A DNA stretch of 64,000 bases from Dermatemys mawii. Lineage: Eukaryota > Chordata > Testudines > Dermatemydidae. The notes beneath the pieces were generated by a model. That model was not told the origin of the DNA and did not search any database. It saw only the letters and a list, made by a program, of their open reading frames with translations. A program made the translations under genes and the position numbers. Shown piece after piece: positions 1-13,200 of this stretch. The DNA is taken from assembly GCA_007922305.1 (NCBI GenBank), contig ML677374.1, positions 5,405,991 through 5,469,990 of the forward strand. Reading direction: 5' to 3'. Position 1 is the first letter of the stretch, and every line of letters begins with the position of its first letter.

Positions 1-895
1 ACAGAGAGAGAGAGAGATCTAGGAGATATTGGGAGAGAGGAAATGGTTCCAGGAGTAAGAAATGTTCGGGAAGAAATCCCATTACTGTTTCTTTAAGGGC
101 TCATGGCCTGGAGCCTTGCAGAGAAAGTGAGGCAAAGTTCCCCTTTTCTCCTAGCCAATTGGGAATGAGCTGGGAGGAGGGAACTAGTATAAAAGCTAAC
201 TCCCTTCTCACAGCAGGGCAGATACCAGCAGGAGAAGACAGGCCTGCTGAACCCTGAGCCTCAGAGGACTAAATTAAGGGGAAAAGTGCCAGCTAAGGAA
301 AAATCTGGCTACAGTGGGCTTAATGACAACTCACCTGAGGGAGGAGAGCTGGAGACTCCTGTTTTACAGAGAAGGATAATAATTGTCTCAATTACCCATC
401 TCCAGGTGGAGGACGGGATCTTTTGCCAGCAGGAGAGACAGAAAGGCTGTTTCATTACAGTGTATCCTGTTCCAGGAGGAAAGCTGGGATCCCTGGCCTA
501 AAGAGAGAAGTAACATCTGCCTGATGTTCCATCTTCCATCCAGTGCCAGGAGGAAGGTTTGGACTCTGCTATACAGAGAGACAGAGAAACTGAAAGGTCC
601 CCCTTAGGGGACTGCTAACAGAACTCAGAGGGCAGGCTAGAGAGGAACCCCACAGCCAGCGAACCTTTGTTTATTTGGAACTTTTGTTACTGACTCTCTC
701 ATAATAAATCAGGCCCAAGCAGTACATTATTGAGTTAAGAGGGCAGGAAGTGGAGTAACTGACTTCCTGAGAGGGGAAACTCAGGCATGGCCCAACTATT
801 GTGCCATGCCCAACTGAAAGGAGGCATGTCAAGATGACCTCCATGCCATCACAAGGTTAGAGTTAGGGAAATTTAGTTTCCCCTCACACAAAACA
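1..895 (+). mobile_element. LTR-like retroelement piece, 5' end cut by the window
   Basis: The stretch is richer in G and C than its surroundings and begins with an AG run. It has a TATAAAAG box at 188-195, purine-rich, loosely repeated CCAGNNGGAG-type blocks between 400 and 600, and an AATAAA signal at 703-708, then stops resembling itself after about 895. TATA followed ~500 bp later by a polyadenylation signal is how a retroelement LTR is laid out. No protease, RT or primer-binding site is seen, so a solo LTR or an unrelated composite repeat are both possible. The two short plus-strand ORFs here are not convincing genes. Confidence 0.35.
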
Positions 896-2337
896 CAAAT
901 TAACATTTCCACTTAAGAAACTTAGTAACGTAAGGAGAAGCGATTTAGACTACAATGCAAACAGTTATGTCTGGATAAGAAAGTACTAGTCTTTATTCCT
1001 TCATGGTTAATGAAGCAAATCTGAAAATCCTAACTCTCTGAAAATAATTGTGTACCAAGCTTTGTTCCACACTTTTTGTGATTAATATCATGGATATCAT
1101 CAAAAATCTATATAACGTACATGTTCAACAACCCTTAGTTGGCTGAGTCTTGTCTATACAAAACAATTAAAATAAAAAGGTAAATCAGGTAAATGAGGAA
1201 GAAATAATATGTGTTTGGAAATTACTTAAACTCATGGTTTACACAGTAAATAAAAAAGTATCAGTTTGTAATGAATCCAGGGTTCATCAGAGAGTGAAAT
1301 AATAAGCAAAATTATAATTTGTGAAAACAGTAGAGCAAGTCCCTTTTACCATCTCCCATCATTTCAAAGAGAAAACAAAAAAGCAAAAGTCTCAATTCAT
1401 ATAGTTTTTTACATTAAGAAACAATTATCAGGGCACATGTCTCCGCTATTATCAGCGCTACAGATGTCTAGGGCATATTCTGCACACATTAGCACACTGC
1501 ACATGAGAAAAAAATGGAATAACCAAGACATATCTCCAGTGTGGATCACAAAGGAGAATTTTGCTTTACACTACAATAAACTAGACAAATAATTAATTCC
1601 AAAGGGCTTGTGACCCAAATATGTTCAGAATAAAGAGAGACTATGATGAACTTCAAGACACAAAGTGCTGTTTTAGGCAGATAAAGGAAAACTGAGCAAC
1701 CTGACTTCTCCTTCCCCGAAGGCTCTTGTTACAGGGACAATGTTAACCACGGCAGATTAGGTTTGTTAGTTGTGGACAAGCATGTAGAGTGTTATACAGC
1801 TCTCTTGTGCTACAATCACAACTCTCTGTGGTAGGTGCTGGCTCTAAGACACCTATAAAAGGTATGATAAGGATAAAGTGAAATGAAGAGGAGGAGAGAA
1901 ACGTGACCATGACTAATGCTTACATACCACTGAGAGAAAAATAAATGTTGTGGCAGATAAACAAAAGACAGAAGCCAGGAAACAACAACAAAAGTATTAT
2001 ACCTGTGGGCAGAGGCTCTTTAATCTCTGACTGTGTAGAAAGAGGCTGGGTTATAATCATGAAAATGCTCAGTATGTTGTCAACTACTACAGAAGGTCTG
2101 AAACAAATCAAAGCCAACCCAACTATCAGTTTGCTGAGGAGCAGTGTGTCTGGGTTCTGCTTAATCTGGAAATGTAGAAAATGTAGTTGTAAAAACCAAA
2201 AATCTTAAAAATCCATTACTGTTTTAAAAATAAACAAACGAATTTCCAAAAATGAGATGTCTTTTGAAATCACTTTAATTTTGTTAAAATATTTATTTTT
2301 AAAAAGCAAAGACAATACTATATTTATTTCCACTATT

Positions 2338-3260
2338 ATTTGTATTATGGTGGCAATCTTGGAGTGATGCTAGACAGCACTCTCTCCTTCAAGACACACA
2401 CAGAGAAGGCAAAAGGCAATGTTAGCGCCCCAGACAACATACTCAGGAAGCTTGCAGATTCAAAATGGAGAACCAACCTACCACTCTTGCACTTTGTTAT
2501 TTGGTGGCCATTATTTGGTGGCTGAATTTGCATATCTGGTGTGGGGAAAGATTGATTCACACAAAGAAGCTGGACTCTGTGCTGAATGACAGCTGCCACT
2601 ACATCACAAGATGTCTAAAACCAACAAACTTGAATAGACTTTATGTGCTTCCTGGTCTGGAATCGCTCCACCAGATATTAGGAGAGCACATGCAAAATGG
2701 AATGATTATGATAGGTCAGAGATACCAGGCATCTGTTACATAGCCACACTGCAATAGTTAGCTGTCTGAAATCATTGAATAGCTCCCTCTCTGCAACAGA
2801 ACTGCTTAAAAAAAAATCACCAAAGGCTACATTACTGAAAATGTGGTGCACATGGCTCAAAATACTCAACAAGGACATCAAAAAGCCCATCAACATTGCT
2901 GAACATCTTTGCACAGAGAAGGACTGGTCGCTGTTGAGATGTTTAAATTGCTTCTGAACAAGAGTTGCCAAGTCAAAAATCAGTATGTGGAAGTGGGGCC
3001 ATTCTAACAACCCAGACACACGTGACTGTTCTGAAATACAGTCCATGGAATGTCTGTTGGTTTGTTTGCTCCTGGAGGAACTGTGCACCATGGAAGATCT
3101 CACCAGGTTTACAGAAGGAGCCATATCATGTGCCCGATACTGGAGAAACCTATGATTGGGGTGATCATAAGAAGCAGCAGCTAGTGTATCATAGTCAAAC
3201 TTTTGGTAGTATCCCCAGCAAACTGTTTGAAGGTAGGGAATCACATGATATCAGTGTTTT
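2338..3260 (+). mobile_element. Decayed LINE fragment, end of reverse transcriptase
   Basis: Reading the plus strand across frameshifts and stops gives blocks typical of the C-terminal part of non-LTR retrotransposon polymerases: LGVMLDSTLSFKTH, then NILRKLADSKW, then LALCY, then KKLDSVLNDSCHYITRCLKP and LYVLPGL. From family knowledge the 'YLGV-LDRTLSF' and 'T-GCLKPTP---LY-LAGI' motifs follow the catalytic domain. The first ~430 bp are the clearest. The assignment of the 2770-3260 part is weaker. It is non-functional, with several frame breaks. The minus-strand 188-residue ORF over it is a shadow. Confidence 0.6.
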
Positions 3261-6042
3261 GGCATTTTATAAAAGCAATCAACAGCTTGGATGATACGTA
3301 CTTACCCAGCTAGATATATACTTAAGCTTGACAGTCAAAGTGGAAAATTAAATATTCATATTTTCTGGATTCTCCCTTTTATGTTATGTTTGTGTTTGCT
3401 GAGAAACTTGGCCTTTAGCTAGTGTTATATTCTTTTCTTGAAATTATACTTCTTTTCTGCAGCATAATTAAGGAATGCAAAATACTTTTCAAGATGACTC
3501 ACTGTAGCTACAAGCCAATTTAAAGTAAAGCTTCTTTCCAAAGGCTAGTCCTTTAGCTTGGAAAGATTTTGAATTATTCAGAAGCAGTTTAGTCTAGTCA
3601 TTCTGGAATTAGTTTTAGAATTCCTCTGAAATCTGGAGAGGGTGGTTTTTTTAACCCAGTACAGTAAGGCTTTCGATCCTGATACATAACACTGAGAATA
3701 TTAAACATGTAATTTTCATTTGTTATAATGTTATGGGTAGTCCGTGCTTGCACTAGAGGAACACAGCTCAAAAGCCAACAGATAGTTGCCTTTGGATCTC
3801 TGCATGCAGTCAGGAGGCTTAAAGAGGTGTCACAGAGCCAGAGACTAACTGCATTGGTGGAGGCATAGCTACAAGGTGGCCCAATTTGTTGTCTGAGAAT
3901 GAACTTCAGTTTGGTCATCGTTATATTTACTGTTTGTATTGCAATAGCACTTAGAAGCCCAAACTGAAATTGGGGCCTTTTCAATGAACCATAGTTTAGT
4001 GGCAGCACAGCGGTCTCCTGACTGTATAGGAGGAAGCCCTATTCAACAGGCCATACTGCTGGGACACTCACCGGATGAATGCCTTGCAGTCTGGTAAGAG
4101 ATAACTGGATCCTGGTGCGGCCATTTGGGATAAGCGGGCAGATATTCACTTGGCAAGGGCTATCTGCACCATTGGCATGTTGGCCAATGTCAATAAAGTT
4201 GAAGTCTGTTTTTTCATTGTATCATAGCACATTTTTACAGAGGGTGTTCAATATAGCTGGCATCTGTAAACCTGCATTTAAACAAGGGCCACTTGAAAGA
4301 GCTGTAAAGGGATTGCTGAAGTGTAACAACATAGCTATAAAATGTCATAACAGGGTAAAACCTCCTCTCAATGTACAGTGATTCATCCCCTGAATGTTAA
4401 TGGAAAACAGAAAACAAAACCTCTTTATTCATGATGAGAACATACACTTGAAGGCAAAATTCTCCTTTCAAATCTGTACTCTTATTCCCAACACCATCCT
4501 CTATTGCATAATATGCACCAATTTCATGTGTGGAATTCCCAGTGTCATGAGTGGAACGTGTGAAAGGAGTGCAGAATAGGCAATACATTTCTGACAGTTG
4601 CTCAGAGAGAATAATTTTGCCGCTGGTGTTTAACTTGTATTTGAGAGAGGAGGAAGTGTAAATGTGATATCACAGAAACTCCAGACTACCTACTAGATTG
4701 CATTATCACTTAGCTTAACCAAACAGTTAAATAGAGTTAACACAATCCTTTTAGAGACAATTATTAGTGAACACTTAGCAAATCAGATTTAAGATCCCTG
4801 GATGAAAGCCACTAAAAGTGAAATGCACAACAGTTGGTCCCCAGGTGAGTACAGATATACTATATGGGCCAAAGTCAATGCCAGCTGTAAATCTGGGCCT
4901 AAATGTTTACAAGGTGTAACTTAGAGAGTTTACAAACCAAACTCTCAGTAGCTTGACACATATCTCAAGCACAAATTACAGATATAATAAAAATCAATCC
5001 AGGATTGCATAGTAGGAGGTCAAAAAATTTGAGTGGAGCGACCTGGCTCATGCCTTTGAATTCTAGAGTTAGGGTCATATAAAGCAAACAGCAACCCATG
5101 ATGAACAATGAATGAAACAGGAATAGTTTCAATGGTTCCACTCACCTATGGAATAAATACATTTTCAGAAGTGGTTGTTGTGAGATAAGTAAATACTGCA
5201 TCATTTCTTTAACACAACAGAAAAGGTCTTTTGATGATTCAGAAGTCAATTAATAAGAACTGCCTCTAAAGCCTCCTATTAGAGGTTTAATAGCAAGGAG
5301 GTGCATGTACACTTACCAGCAACACTACAATCAAGTAGAGATTTTTGCTTTAACAAAATCTATATTTATATGATTACATTTCCTATGGTTGAGGGCAGCT
5401 GTAATTAATGGATTTCCCTCCTTCCCCTAATGTAGCCATTTGTCAATTTAAACACAGAACGGCCAATCAATTTTGATGTATTTAGTAAGCAATTTGTCAA
5501 AAAGTGCTGCAGAGCAGTTAATATATTAATTCTTGTCAGAGGCGTGCTTCTGACAACTGCAGGGCCTTTCCATAAAACTGTTCTTGATGAGCCTAAACTG
5601 TTACCCGGAACTTGAAGGTGACCCTTGCTTTGGTAGTAAGACAGAAATTATATAAAACTATATACAAGAGGCAACTTTATGAATGGTCCAAGTTTGCTTC
5701 AATTTGAATATATTCTTTTTAGTTTATTTTTTATCTGATTTAGAGTAAATCTTGTTCTTAAATGTGTTAGGCTCAGATGTGTCAAACGTCTGGAGGTATT
5801 TTTAGACCATCCTTCCACAATAACAGGTAACTAGACTGAAAAACTAGCGTACCTGCCTAGCAGTAAGAGCACTGCAAATAACGTCTACTTTTATATGAGT
5901 CTGTCAAACAGAAAATAACAGTCCCCTCAACATAATTGCTAGATCAGAGATGGACAATACTGTAGAACTCCCGCTTACATTACAGTCACTTTCTCCCGCC
6001 CCTCTCACTATCAGTGGAGAGTCACTATAACTAGAAATGTAT

Positions 6043-6470
6043 GTAAGAACATAAGAAAGGCTGTACTGGGTCAGACCAAAGGTCCATCTAGCCCAGTACC
6101 CTGTCTACCGACAGTGGCCAATGTCAGGTGCCCCGGAGTGAGTGAACCTAACAGGTAAAGATCAAGTGATCTCTCTCCTGCCATCCATCACCCCGCTCTG
6201 ACAAACAGAGGCTAGGGACACCATTCCTTACCCAGCATGGCTAATAGCCATTACTGGACTTAACCTCCATGAATTTATCCAGTTCTCTTTTAAACCCTGT
6301 TATAGTCCTAGCCTTCACAGCCTCCTCAGGCAAGGAGTTCCACAGGTTGACTGTGCACTGTGTGAAGAACAACTTCCTTTTATTTGTTTTAAACCTGCTG
6401 CCCACTAATTTCAATGTAATTTTAACACTGTATGTTCTGAAGGAAATGAGGAATTGCATTCTACCTCAGT
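6043..6470 (-). mobile_element. CR1 LINE, 3' end
   Basis: On the minus strand the open frame ends with a CR1 ORF2 tail: FFTQCTVNLWNSLPEEAVKA, then a short helix and a stop at about 6241. It is followed by a ~200-bp 3' UTR that finishes with the familiar CR1 ending (plus strand: GTAAGAACATAAGAAAGGC at 6043). The copy is strongly 5'-truncated, as CR1 usually is. The UTR wording is the type common in turtles and is a main reason for the organism call. Confidence 0.9.
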
Positions 6471-6719
6471 ATAAATACAGCTTCCAGCTTCATTTTAAAG
6501 GAATTTTTTCATCAAACAAAAGGCAAAATAGACTATACAAAATCAGGATTAAAATCATTCCATGTTTTGAATACTTCCCTAGGGTCCCCAGTCTATCTCA
6601 GTCAATCCTTCCTGTGCCATCAAACAATGCTTATGGAACAAACAAAGCTCTGCCATCCCTGTCTATCATGGGATACTCTTTATGTGTCTTTGGGGTTCTT
6701 GAGCCACAAAGGTTTCTAC

Positions 6720-6920
6720 CAATGGTTTTCAACCTTTCATTTGCAGTCCGCTAAAAAATTTCAAATGGAGGTGTGGGCCCCTTTGGAAATCTTAGGCATG
6801 ATTCCGCAGGGTCACAGATTGAAAGCCAACGATCTATGATAAAGACAACCTTTTGCAGACCCCTTAGACATAGTCTGAAGACCCCTCGGCAGTCCATGGA
6901 CCACAAGTTGAAAAACACTG
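6720..6920. mobile_element. hAT-like non-autonomous DNA element
   Basis: The ends are inverted: CAATGGTTTTCAACCTT at the left and AAGTTGAAAAACACTG at the right, matching over most of 16 positions. The core resembles a reptile repeat known to me with CAGTGGTTTTCAACC termini, typical of hAT elements. Flanks GTTTCTAC (6712-6719) and GTTTTACT (6921-6928) could be a decayed 8-bp target duplication. It has no coding capacity. Confidence 0.65.
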
Positions 6921-8047
6921 GTTTTACTATAGGCCCTGGAAAACTCTCATTTACATATTCTCTTATACAATATATATCAATAAAACAAGTATCTGTTCAC
7001 TTTGGTCCAGTCAACAACCTAGAAATCACTGTGCACAATACCATCTGTATTAAATTCACACATAAAATTGTTCTCAAGTCTTCAGGTCAAGGACAAAAAT
7101 GACCAGAAATTGATTTAAGCAGGATTTAGAGCTGAAGAAAATTCACACACTAAATAGCATATAATTGTTTTGATTATAGGTGCAGTGCTGGGGCTCTGAT
7201 TATCATTACTGCGGCAGGTGAATGCTGCTTGAAGATGTATAAGCAGTTCAACATGTATGCTAGTTCTATTTTTTCCGTATGCATTGACCATAGTGAAAGC
7301 ACCTACGACAATGAATGGATGCTTTAATATGAATGGGAATAAGTAAATAATGCAGCATCTCTTTTTTCTCCTGGCAATTGGTTATGAAGGCAAAACTGGA
7401 AACTAGCCATTTTCCTGTAGTTGTCTTCAAACTGTATGTCCCTAAGCAACTTGCTAGCTGAAAAGAAACATGAATATTAGCACTGATAATATGTCCTACT
7501 TGTGTTAGGTTCCACTATCAGAAGTGATCTAGGCCACGGAACCCAGAATCCATGACTACCAGAATGGCCTGAAACACTATCATATTCATCCCACCCAGTA
7601 GTGCTATAAAGTAGCGTATACAGTGACTGGAAAGGTGAGGGACTAAGGAACAGGAGGTGTAGTCAGGCTTATTGACTGTAGTAAGGCGTATATATTTCCA
7701 CAGACATTGAATGTATGCAATGTCTGAGTACTATATGCATGCAAGTATGCAATATAAGGGGGAGGTGATTAGCTGAGTAAATCCCTTCAGCCATGCCACA
7801 GAGGAGAAAAATCACTTATGTAAGGCTCTACCCACCAGGACCTGAACTAAAATTATTCATTAGAAAGAAACCTGCTATAGTTTCATGGCTGCAACTAATT
7901 AATTGTCACAGAAATAAAGCACACTTCAACAGCTCATACTTATCAGCCACGTCTTAATTCCTGAGTACTGGTTAGAGGAAGCAAGCTACAGCTAGAGAAT
8001 AGAAAAGGATGAATCTTAGCTACTCTCTGTGGAAAATCAGGTTCTTT

Positions 8048-8205
8048 ACAGGGTAAGTTCCTTGGGTCATGGACTATGTCTTCCTACGTATTTGTAAAGT
8101 GCCAATAGTTTGGATAGCACACCAGGGTCCTGATCCTGATTGGTGCCGATGGGTGCTGCAGGAAGTCAATTAATAATAAAATAATAATAATAATATCAAT
8201 AATCT
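8048..8205 (+). repeat. SINE/LINE 3' tail ending in an AAT run
   Basis: The text runs GGGTCATGGACTATGTCTTC, then TGTAAAGTGCC, then CAGGGTCCTGATCCTGATTGG, then an AAT-rich end. This order is that of a widespread amniote retroposon tail (CORE-SINE/L3-like) that I know from reptiles. A second copy in reverse lies at about 32990-33090. Family name uncertain. Confidence 0.55.
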
Positions 8206-8729
8206 AAATCACATCAGTTGACATTACACACACACCACACATATAACATATAGGAAGAACAAAACACAAACTGAATTTCCTTCCTTAAGCGAGATTGGTT
8301 TTGAAAGAGGAGGAATGGGAGAGTTGACAGCAGGATGAAGTGGGCAGTAGCACTTTCTTGGTAGCAGCAATGGTGGTAGCAGCAATTGAGGTGAAAAGAG
8401 CTTGTGTTACGACCATCAAGCCTACAAAACACAACTTCAAATGCCTGATATTGAACTCCTTAAAATCATGATATGTTTAAACCCTGTGCAGTGTGTACCC
8501 TAAAAAAATTACATCTGAAATGAAATCTGTTCCATCAGAAGACTAAGGAGACTCTTGGTCCTCTGACATTCCCACTTTGACCAAATGTGTAAGAAGCCTG
8601 AAGCAGTTCTCAGCAGAATAGTGATGTTTCCTGTAGGTCAGGAATTTAAAATACAGGTCACGTAGGAGCCATGAACTTGTAGAGAGGTCCACATCCCTCC
8701 TCTCACCCAGATTCCCCATTTGTCTCTAA

Positions 8730-8993
8730 TGCCGTGATAAAAGGAACCCTGACTATTACAGAGCTCAGGTAGAGCTCTTGTACCGCGTAGTCAGGAACAA
8801 GGTTTTTGCAGCAGATGTCACAGATGACCTCAAAGCAATCAAACAGCTGTGCAAACTCACTTACAACTACCCTTGGGATACAGGTCGTGGACACTTGTTC
8901 AGCAAAATATTCTTCAAACAATGGCTCCTTTTAACCCTAAATATAACTTTATACCCTGTGAATATAACTTTAAAATCTCCTTTTAAATATCAC
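8730..8993 (+). pseudogene. Unidentified open frame, possibly fossil coding sequence
   Basis: Between a stop at 8727-8729 and the stop at 8994-8996 an 88-codon frame runs without an ATG near its start. It reads as a plausible soluble protein: NPDYYRAQVELLYRVVRNKV, then AADVTDDLKAIKQLCKLTYN, then DTGRGHLFSKIFFKQWL. The minus strand is also open over 8703-8921. I do not recognise either product. It may be a piece of a processed pseudogene or a transposon gene. No convincing splice sites flank the plus-strand frame. Probably not a working gene. Confidence 0.3.
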
Positions 8994-10187
8994 TAAAAGC
9001 AGAACATAAATAACTAAATCCACTATTTTAAAACCATACTCTTATCATACAGTAACCAAGATCTTATTGGCCTACTTTGAACTTTCCAAAGATTAAAGAA
9101 TAAGATTTTGCTATTCTGCTTTAGCATCAAACTACATATTTATGAAAACCTGCCAAGTATATCCTTCAACCAGACTACTAGACGTTTCATTGTTCTATCC
9201 GTCTGCTGACAGAGGTACCCTGTGTTAGAAAAGCACACATAGTATTTTTCAATGACCTGGGGGCAAAGGTCACTTATTATAAATGGATAATGAGACCTAA
9301 TGCAATGTTCTGAGTGTGGACAAAGAAAGGGTCTATCCATAGCCCCCTGTGACTTGGTCATTCAGGCTTTTATTTCCCCTGCACACTTAATGGAGCCAAA
9401 CAATTGGCAGAAATGCTATACAGAAAGACTGAAACCGAGAGAAACTGCTGTATTGTAACTCTGATGGACAGATACAAATAGTGACCCTGAAACGGCGCCA
9501 GAATTCCTTTTACCACTAACATGGCAGACAGCTGTAGCATTCACCCTAAACTCCCATTTAGCCATTTGCTGGCAATTAAACTTACTGACGGAAGTGATAG
9601 CACATCAAACCACAGGCTACAGCTAATATCAACCCTTTACATTATTGCAGGTAAGCAGTGCCAGATAGTTCCATTTTAGCGTATATTTCCTAGGGAAAAA
9701 GCAAACAGGTATTTCTTTTTCTTTTGAATCTCATTTTGTTTAATGGAACCTACTTGCTCAGGACTTTACAGGGTAACCTCAAAATCAGAGCATAACAAAA
9801 CTAGAAAGCAAATATATCACAGTATTGTCTATGTCAATGCTATTCTTTATTATCAGTTTTCTTGATTTAAATCTGCAGTATTAAGATTTTATTTCCCTCT
9901 CATACTGCTGTATTAGATCTATCAACTTACACTGTTGTTACACTAACTGCAAATTAATTTTTAATACACATTTAGCTAGCATTTTTAAATTAACAAAATG
10001 TGTTCTATAAACTAACAGATAATGTGTACAAAGACTAAGTTATTATTAGGAAGGTATCTCAAAATAGTAAAATACACTCAATGTGGAATTTTATTTTATT
10101 TTTCTTTCTTTAAAAGGCTCACAGTACAAGAAGCAATTTGAGTTGTGCAGCTTTTTAAGTATTTATTAAAGTAGACAATGTGGCCAC

Positions 10188-10219
10188 ATTCATCCCTGAT
10201 TTCAAGGTCAGGGATGAAT
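10188..10219. repeat. 12-bp perfect hairpin
   Basis: ATTCATCCCTGA (10188-10199) and its exact complement TCAGGGATGAAT (10208-10219) are separated by 8 nt. The wording fits the centre of one of the palindromic MITE families found elsewhere in the window, so it is probably a remnant. Confidence 0.7.
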
Positions 10220-13200
10220 CTGGCTCCCATACGTGTAGAACACTAAAGGATTTTATTTTCACTACATATATACCACACATGACTATTAGTTTGATCGGAA
10301 ACTGAAAAAGTACATAAATAAAACTGTTTTGTATAAAGTTACCAAAATTCAGAAATCAGCCATCTATGTTTCTGGACACATACTGGAATAACTGTATGCA
10401 ATGTAAAAATTTCAATATGCATGTAAGTGTGCAGTGAAAATAGTTGTACTCAGTAAGGATGAAAGAACAGATAACGTTGAAAACGGGTAGGTCTGGCCCA
10501 CACAGGCAAACTGCATAAACTCACAAACATAACTGGAGTGAATAAGTTAAAGTTTCTACTGACCAGAGTTCTATCGGCTCAGGAACCAGCCATTCCCATG
10601 GTTTTCCAATTTTTAAAATAATTGCACAAGGCATTAACCTTGAAAGCATTACAGAACAAAATCTATTGATAAAAATGAATATACATATTCAGTGCTTTTT
10701 ATTCCACAAGACTCACGTATCTTCTTGATCTGTTGCTTTTTCCCTTACATGGGCATATTCATTATTAACAGCACACGAGAATACATATTCCAGGAAAGAG
10801 GCAAAATACAAGATAGCATCCCATGTCCTCCTCATAAGGATGGGGAGGAGATGAGACACTTTCTTTCAGCTATTAATTCCATCAAAGCAAGTGGAATATT
10901 TTAATGACTGCTTAATTTACTTCTTTGGGGCACTCACATTTATTTTTCCTCACTTCGGCAGATGAAGCTCTACTGTATTCTTTTCTGGTCCTACTGCCTA
11001 AAAGATGTGCAATGACACCACAGGAAGAGGATGCATAAGAAGTAGATTTCAGGGTATCAAAACTGTAACAAACCATCAGCAGCATGAACATACTGTGCAT
11101 AAGCAATTATCTCACCCTGTGTTATGAAACTAACCAGTTAATCTGCGCTGTGAGCTATTGGAGGCTATAGACAAAAAGTACAAACACATCACCTAGAGCT
11201 AGGAACACCACTCCATAGTTAGTTACCCAAATAAGTGGTCTGGTTGTCAGCGGTGATGAACAGCAAGAACTCTTGTTGACAGTGAGAGCTCAGTTCAGAC
11301 TATGGGTACCTGGCACCCATGAATATCTACCTCGGAGCCTAACTTTAGACACTTAGATTTAAAACGTTGACCACTCTAAGTTTAATATCCTAAATAGTGC
11401 ATAACCAACAGGCACCCTCACAGGAATCCATCCAACTCAAAGTCAGAACCCACGTACTTTTATTTGAAAATAACACATTGCCAAATGCCAGCGAGATGCC
11501 TACTTGTGTATTACAGAAGCTACTGTGGCTGAAAGAGATGATCAGTGCATTATTTTCTGTGCAGTTTTGCCCTATTTCTCTGTGTTTTCCTTTGCTTTCA
11601 TGAAGCACAACATATACCAGTAATTCATCTAAAGGAGTTGTGTTCCCACAATGATGTATATGAACGTCTTCCAAAGGGAATTCTGTCCAAAGAAAGGTGA
11701 TCAAATCTAACCACCTAAGTAGCAGTTTGTAGTACTAGTCTGAAATTTTCTATTGCCAAATTGTTTATGGGAACTGGGGGCAATGAATTTATTCTGTACA
11801 GAGCTTTTTATTTCAAATAAAACTTGTGAAAATTAACCATTTTTCCTTAAGTCCATAAAATAGACTAAATCAAGTCTCTCTGTTCTATAAACCTCAAATT
11901 CATGTTCTGTGTTCATTAGCGTTTTCTCTCTACTATGAAATCATTTTCAGTGTAATTTCTCTGGGTGGTGAAAGGTTTTATATTGTTCTCTGCTCTTGCA
12001 AAAGCAGTACTAATTTACAATTTGGCCATCCTTTCCATAGCAACCTTCACCAGATAATTCCAAAGATGTCTGATGCAAACAGACTATTCACTGCAGTGGG
12101 TCTGCTCTCAAAATACTGGATTGGATTAATGCATCCACTTTACTGCCTGTGTTATAAAAATATTAGATTATAGTTTGTACTTTTTCAGTTTTCACACATA
12201 AATTAGATACAAAATTTAACAATACAATCTTTATACTTCCCCAGTGACTTTCATGTAGCACCATTCCAAACTGATCTAATAAAAACATTAGTAATTCTTC
12301 CTTAATTAAGATGAAATTCACTCCTATAGCAAACAAGCACAAAACCTATGTAAATCCCACATAAGCCCTATTTTGAAGGCTTAACTAGGACTTAAACAGT
12401 GTACAGGACTTGTGCTGACCCCCAACAAAACAGTATATTTGACATTAAATAGAACGGCACTATACCTGTAAGAAAGGAAGGTAGAAAAGTTAATGTCTGT
12501 GTTTATCAGACACTGAGGTATAAACAAAAATTACTCTTATGAGGGTTTTTCTGTGTAACAAAGGTAAAATTTTGTTTACCAGCCAGTATCATATTTTCTT
12601 TTGTTTGTGGATTATGATGTAGCTCTACATCTCCTCTCCCGCTCTCCTTTCCAGGATGGACAATTTCTTTACTATTTCCACTTACATTGTACTTTATTAC
12701 CCTAATTATAATCTCCCAGTTGTATTCACTGTCTATGTCACTCAATTCATACATTCGAATGAAACAAATGAAAATTCCACTATCATAATTCTCGACTGTG
12801 TTTTTAAGACTGGGCCTCAAAAAATACGTCCCTTACGTATGAACAACATTTTGAACTATCAGAGATAAAATACATTAATCTTAAATATGAAAGGATATTA
12901 CATCTAGAAAATACACTATGAAGTACAGAATAAAAGGTATGCAGAATTAAAACAAAAAATTAAACTGCCTTCTGAATATTCTCACAATCAAAGTAATCCT
13001 CTCCAATAGTCTGAGTTCCAGAAAGCATGCAACAGAGGGACAGGCAGAGGTAATATAGAGGTAGAGGTAATATAACTTGGCACTGGTGTTGCTTTTTTAT
13101 TAGTCACGTTTCAGATTTATCATCTTTTAACCCAGGCATCCACTTTTTACATTTTTAATTGCTTCCATGTGCTGGCATTGTTTTCCCCATCAATTAAGCA

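Noticed and set aside
2678..3244. 188-codon minus-strand ORF, the longest in the window
   Set aside because: It overlies the decayed plus-strand LINE and its peptide has no recognisable motif; it is a reverse-strand shadow.
3294..3310. Strong donor-like site CTGG|GTAAGTACG on the minus strand
   Set aside because: The sequence upstream of it in the gene direction shows no BCAS3-like frame or acceptor.
3598..4008. 136-codon minus-strand ORF containing PQFQFG, similar to a downstream BCAS3 motif
   Set aside because: The similarity is limited to five residues; surrounding residues do not match and no splice sites fit.
9640..9665. Zero-length exon motif (TTATTGCAG|GTAAGC) resembling a recursive splice site
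   Set aside because: It is on the plus strand, opposite to BCAS3 transcription, so it cannot act in this gene.
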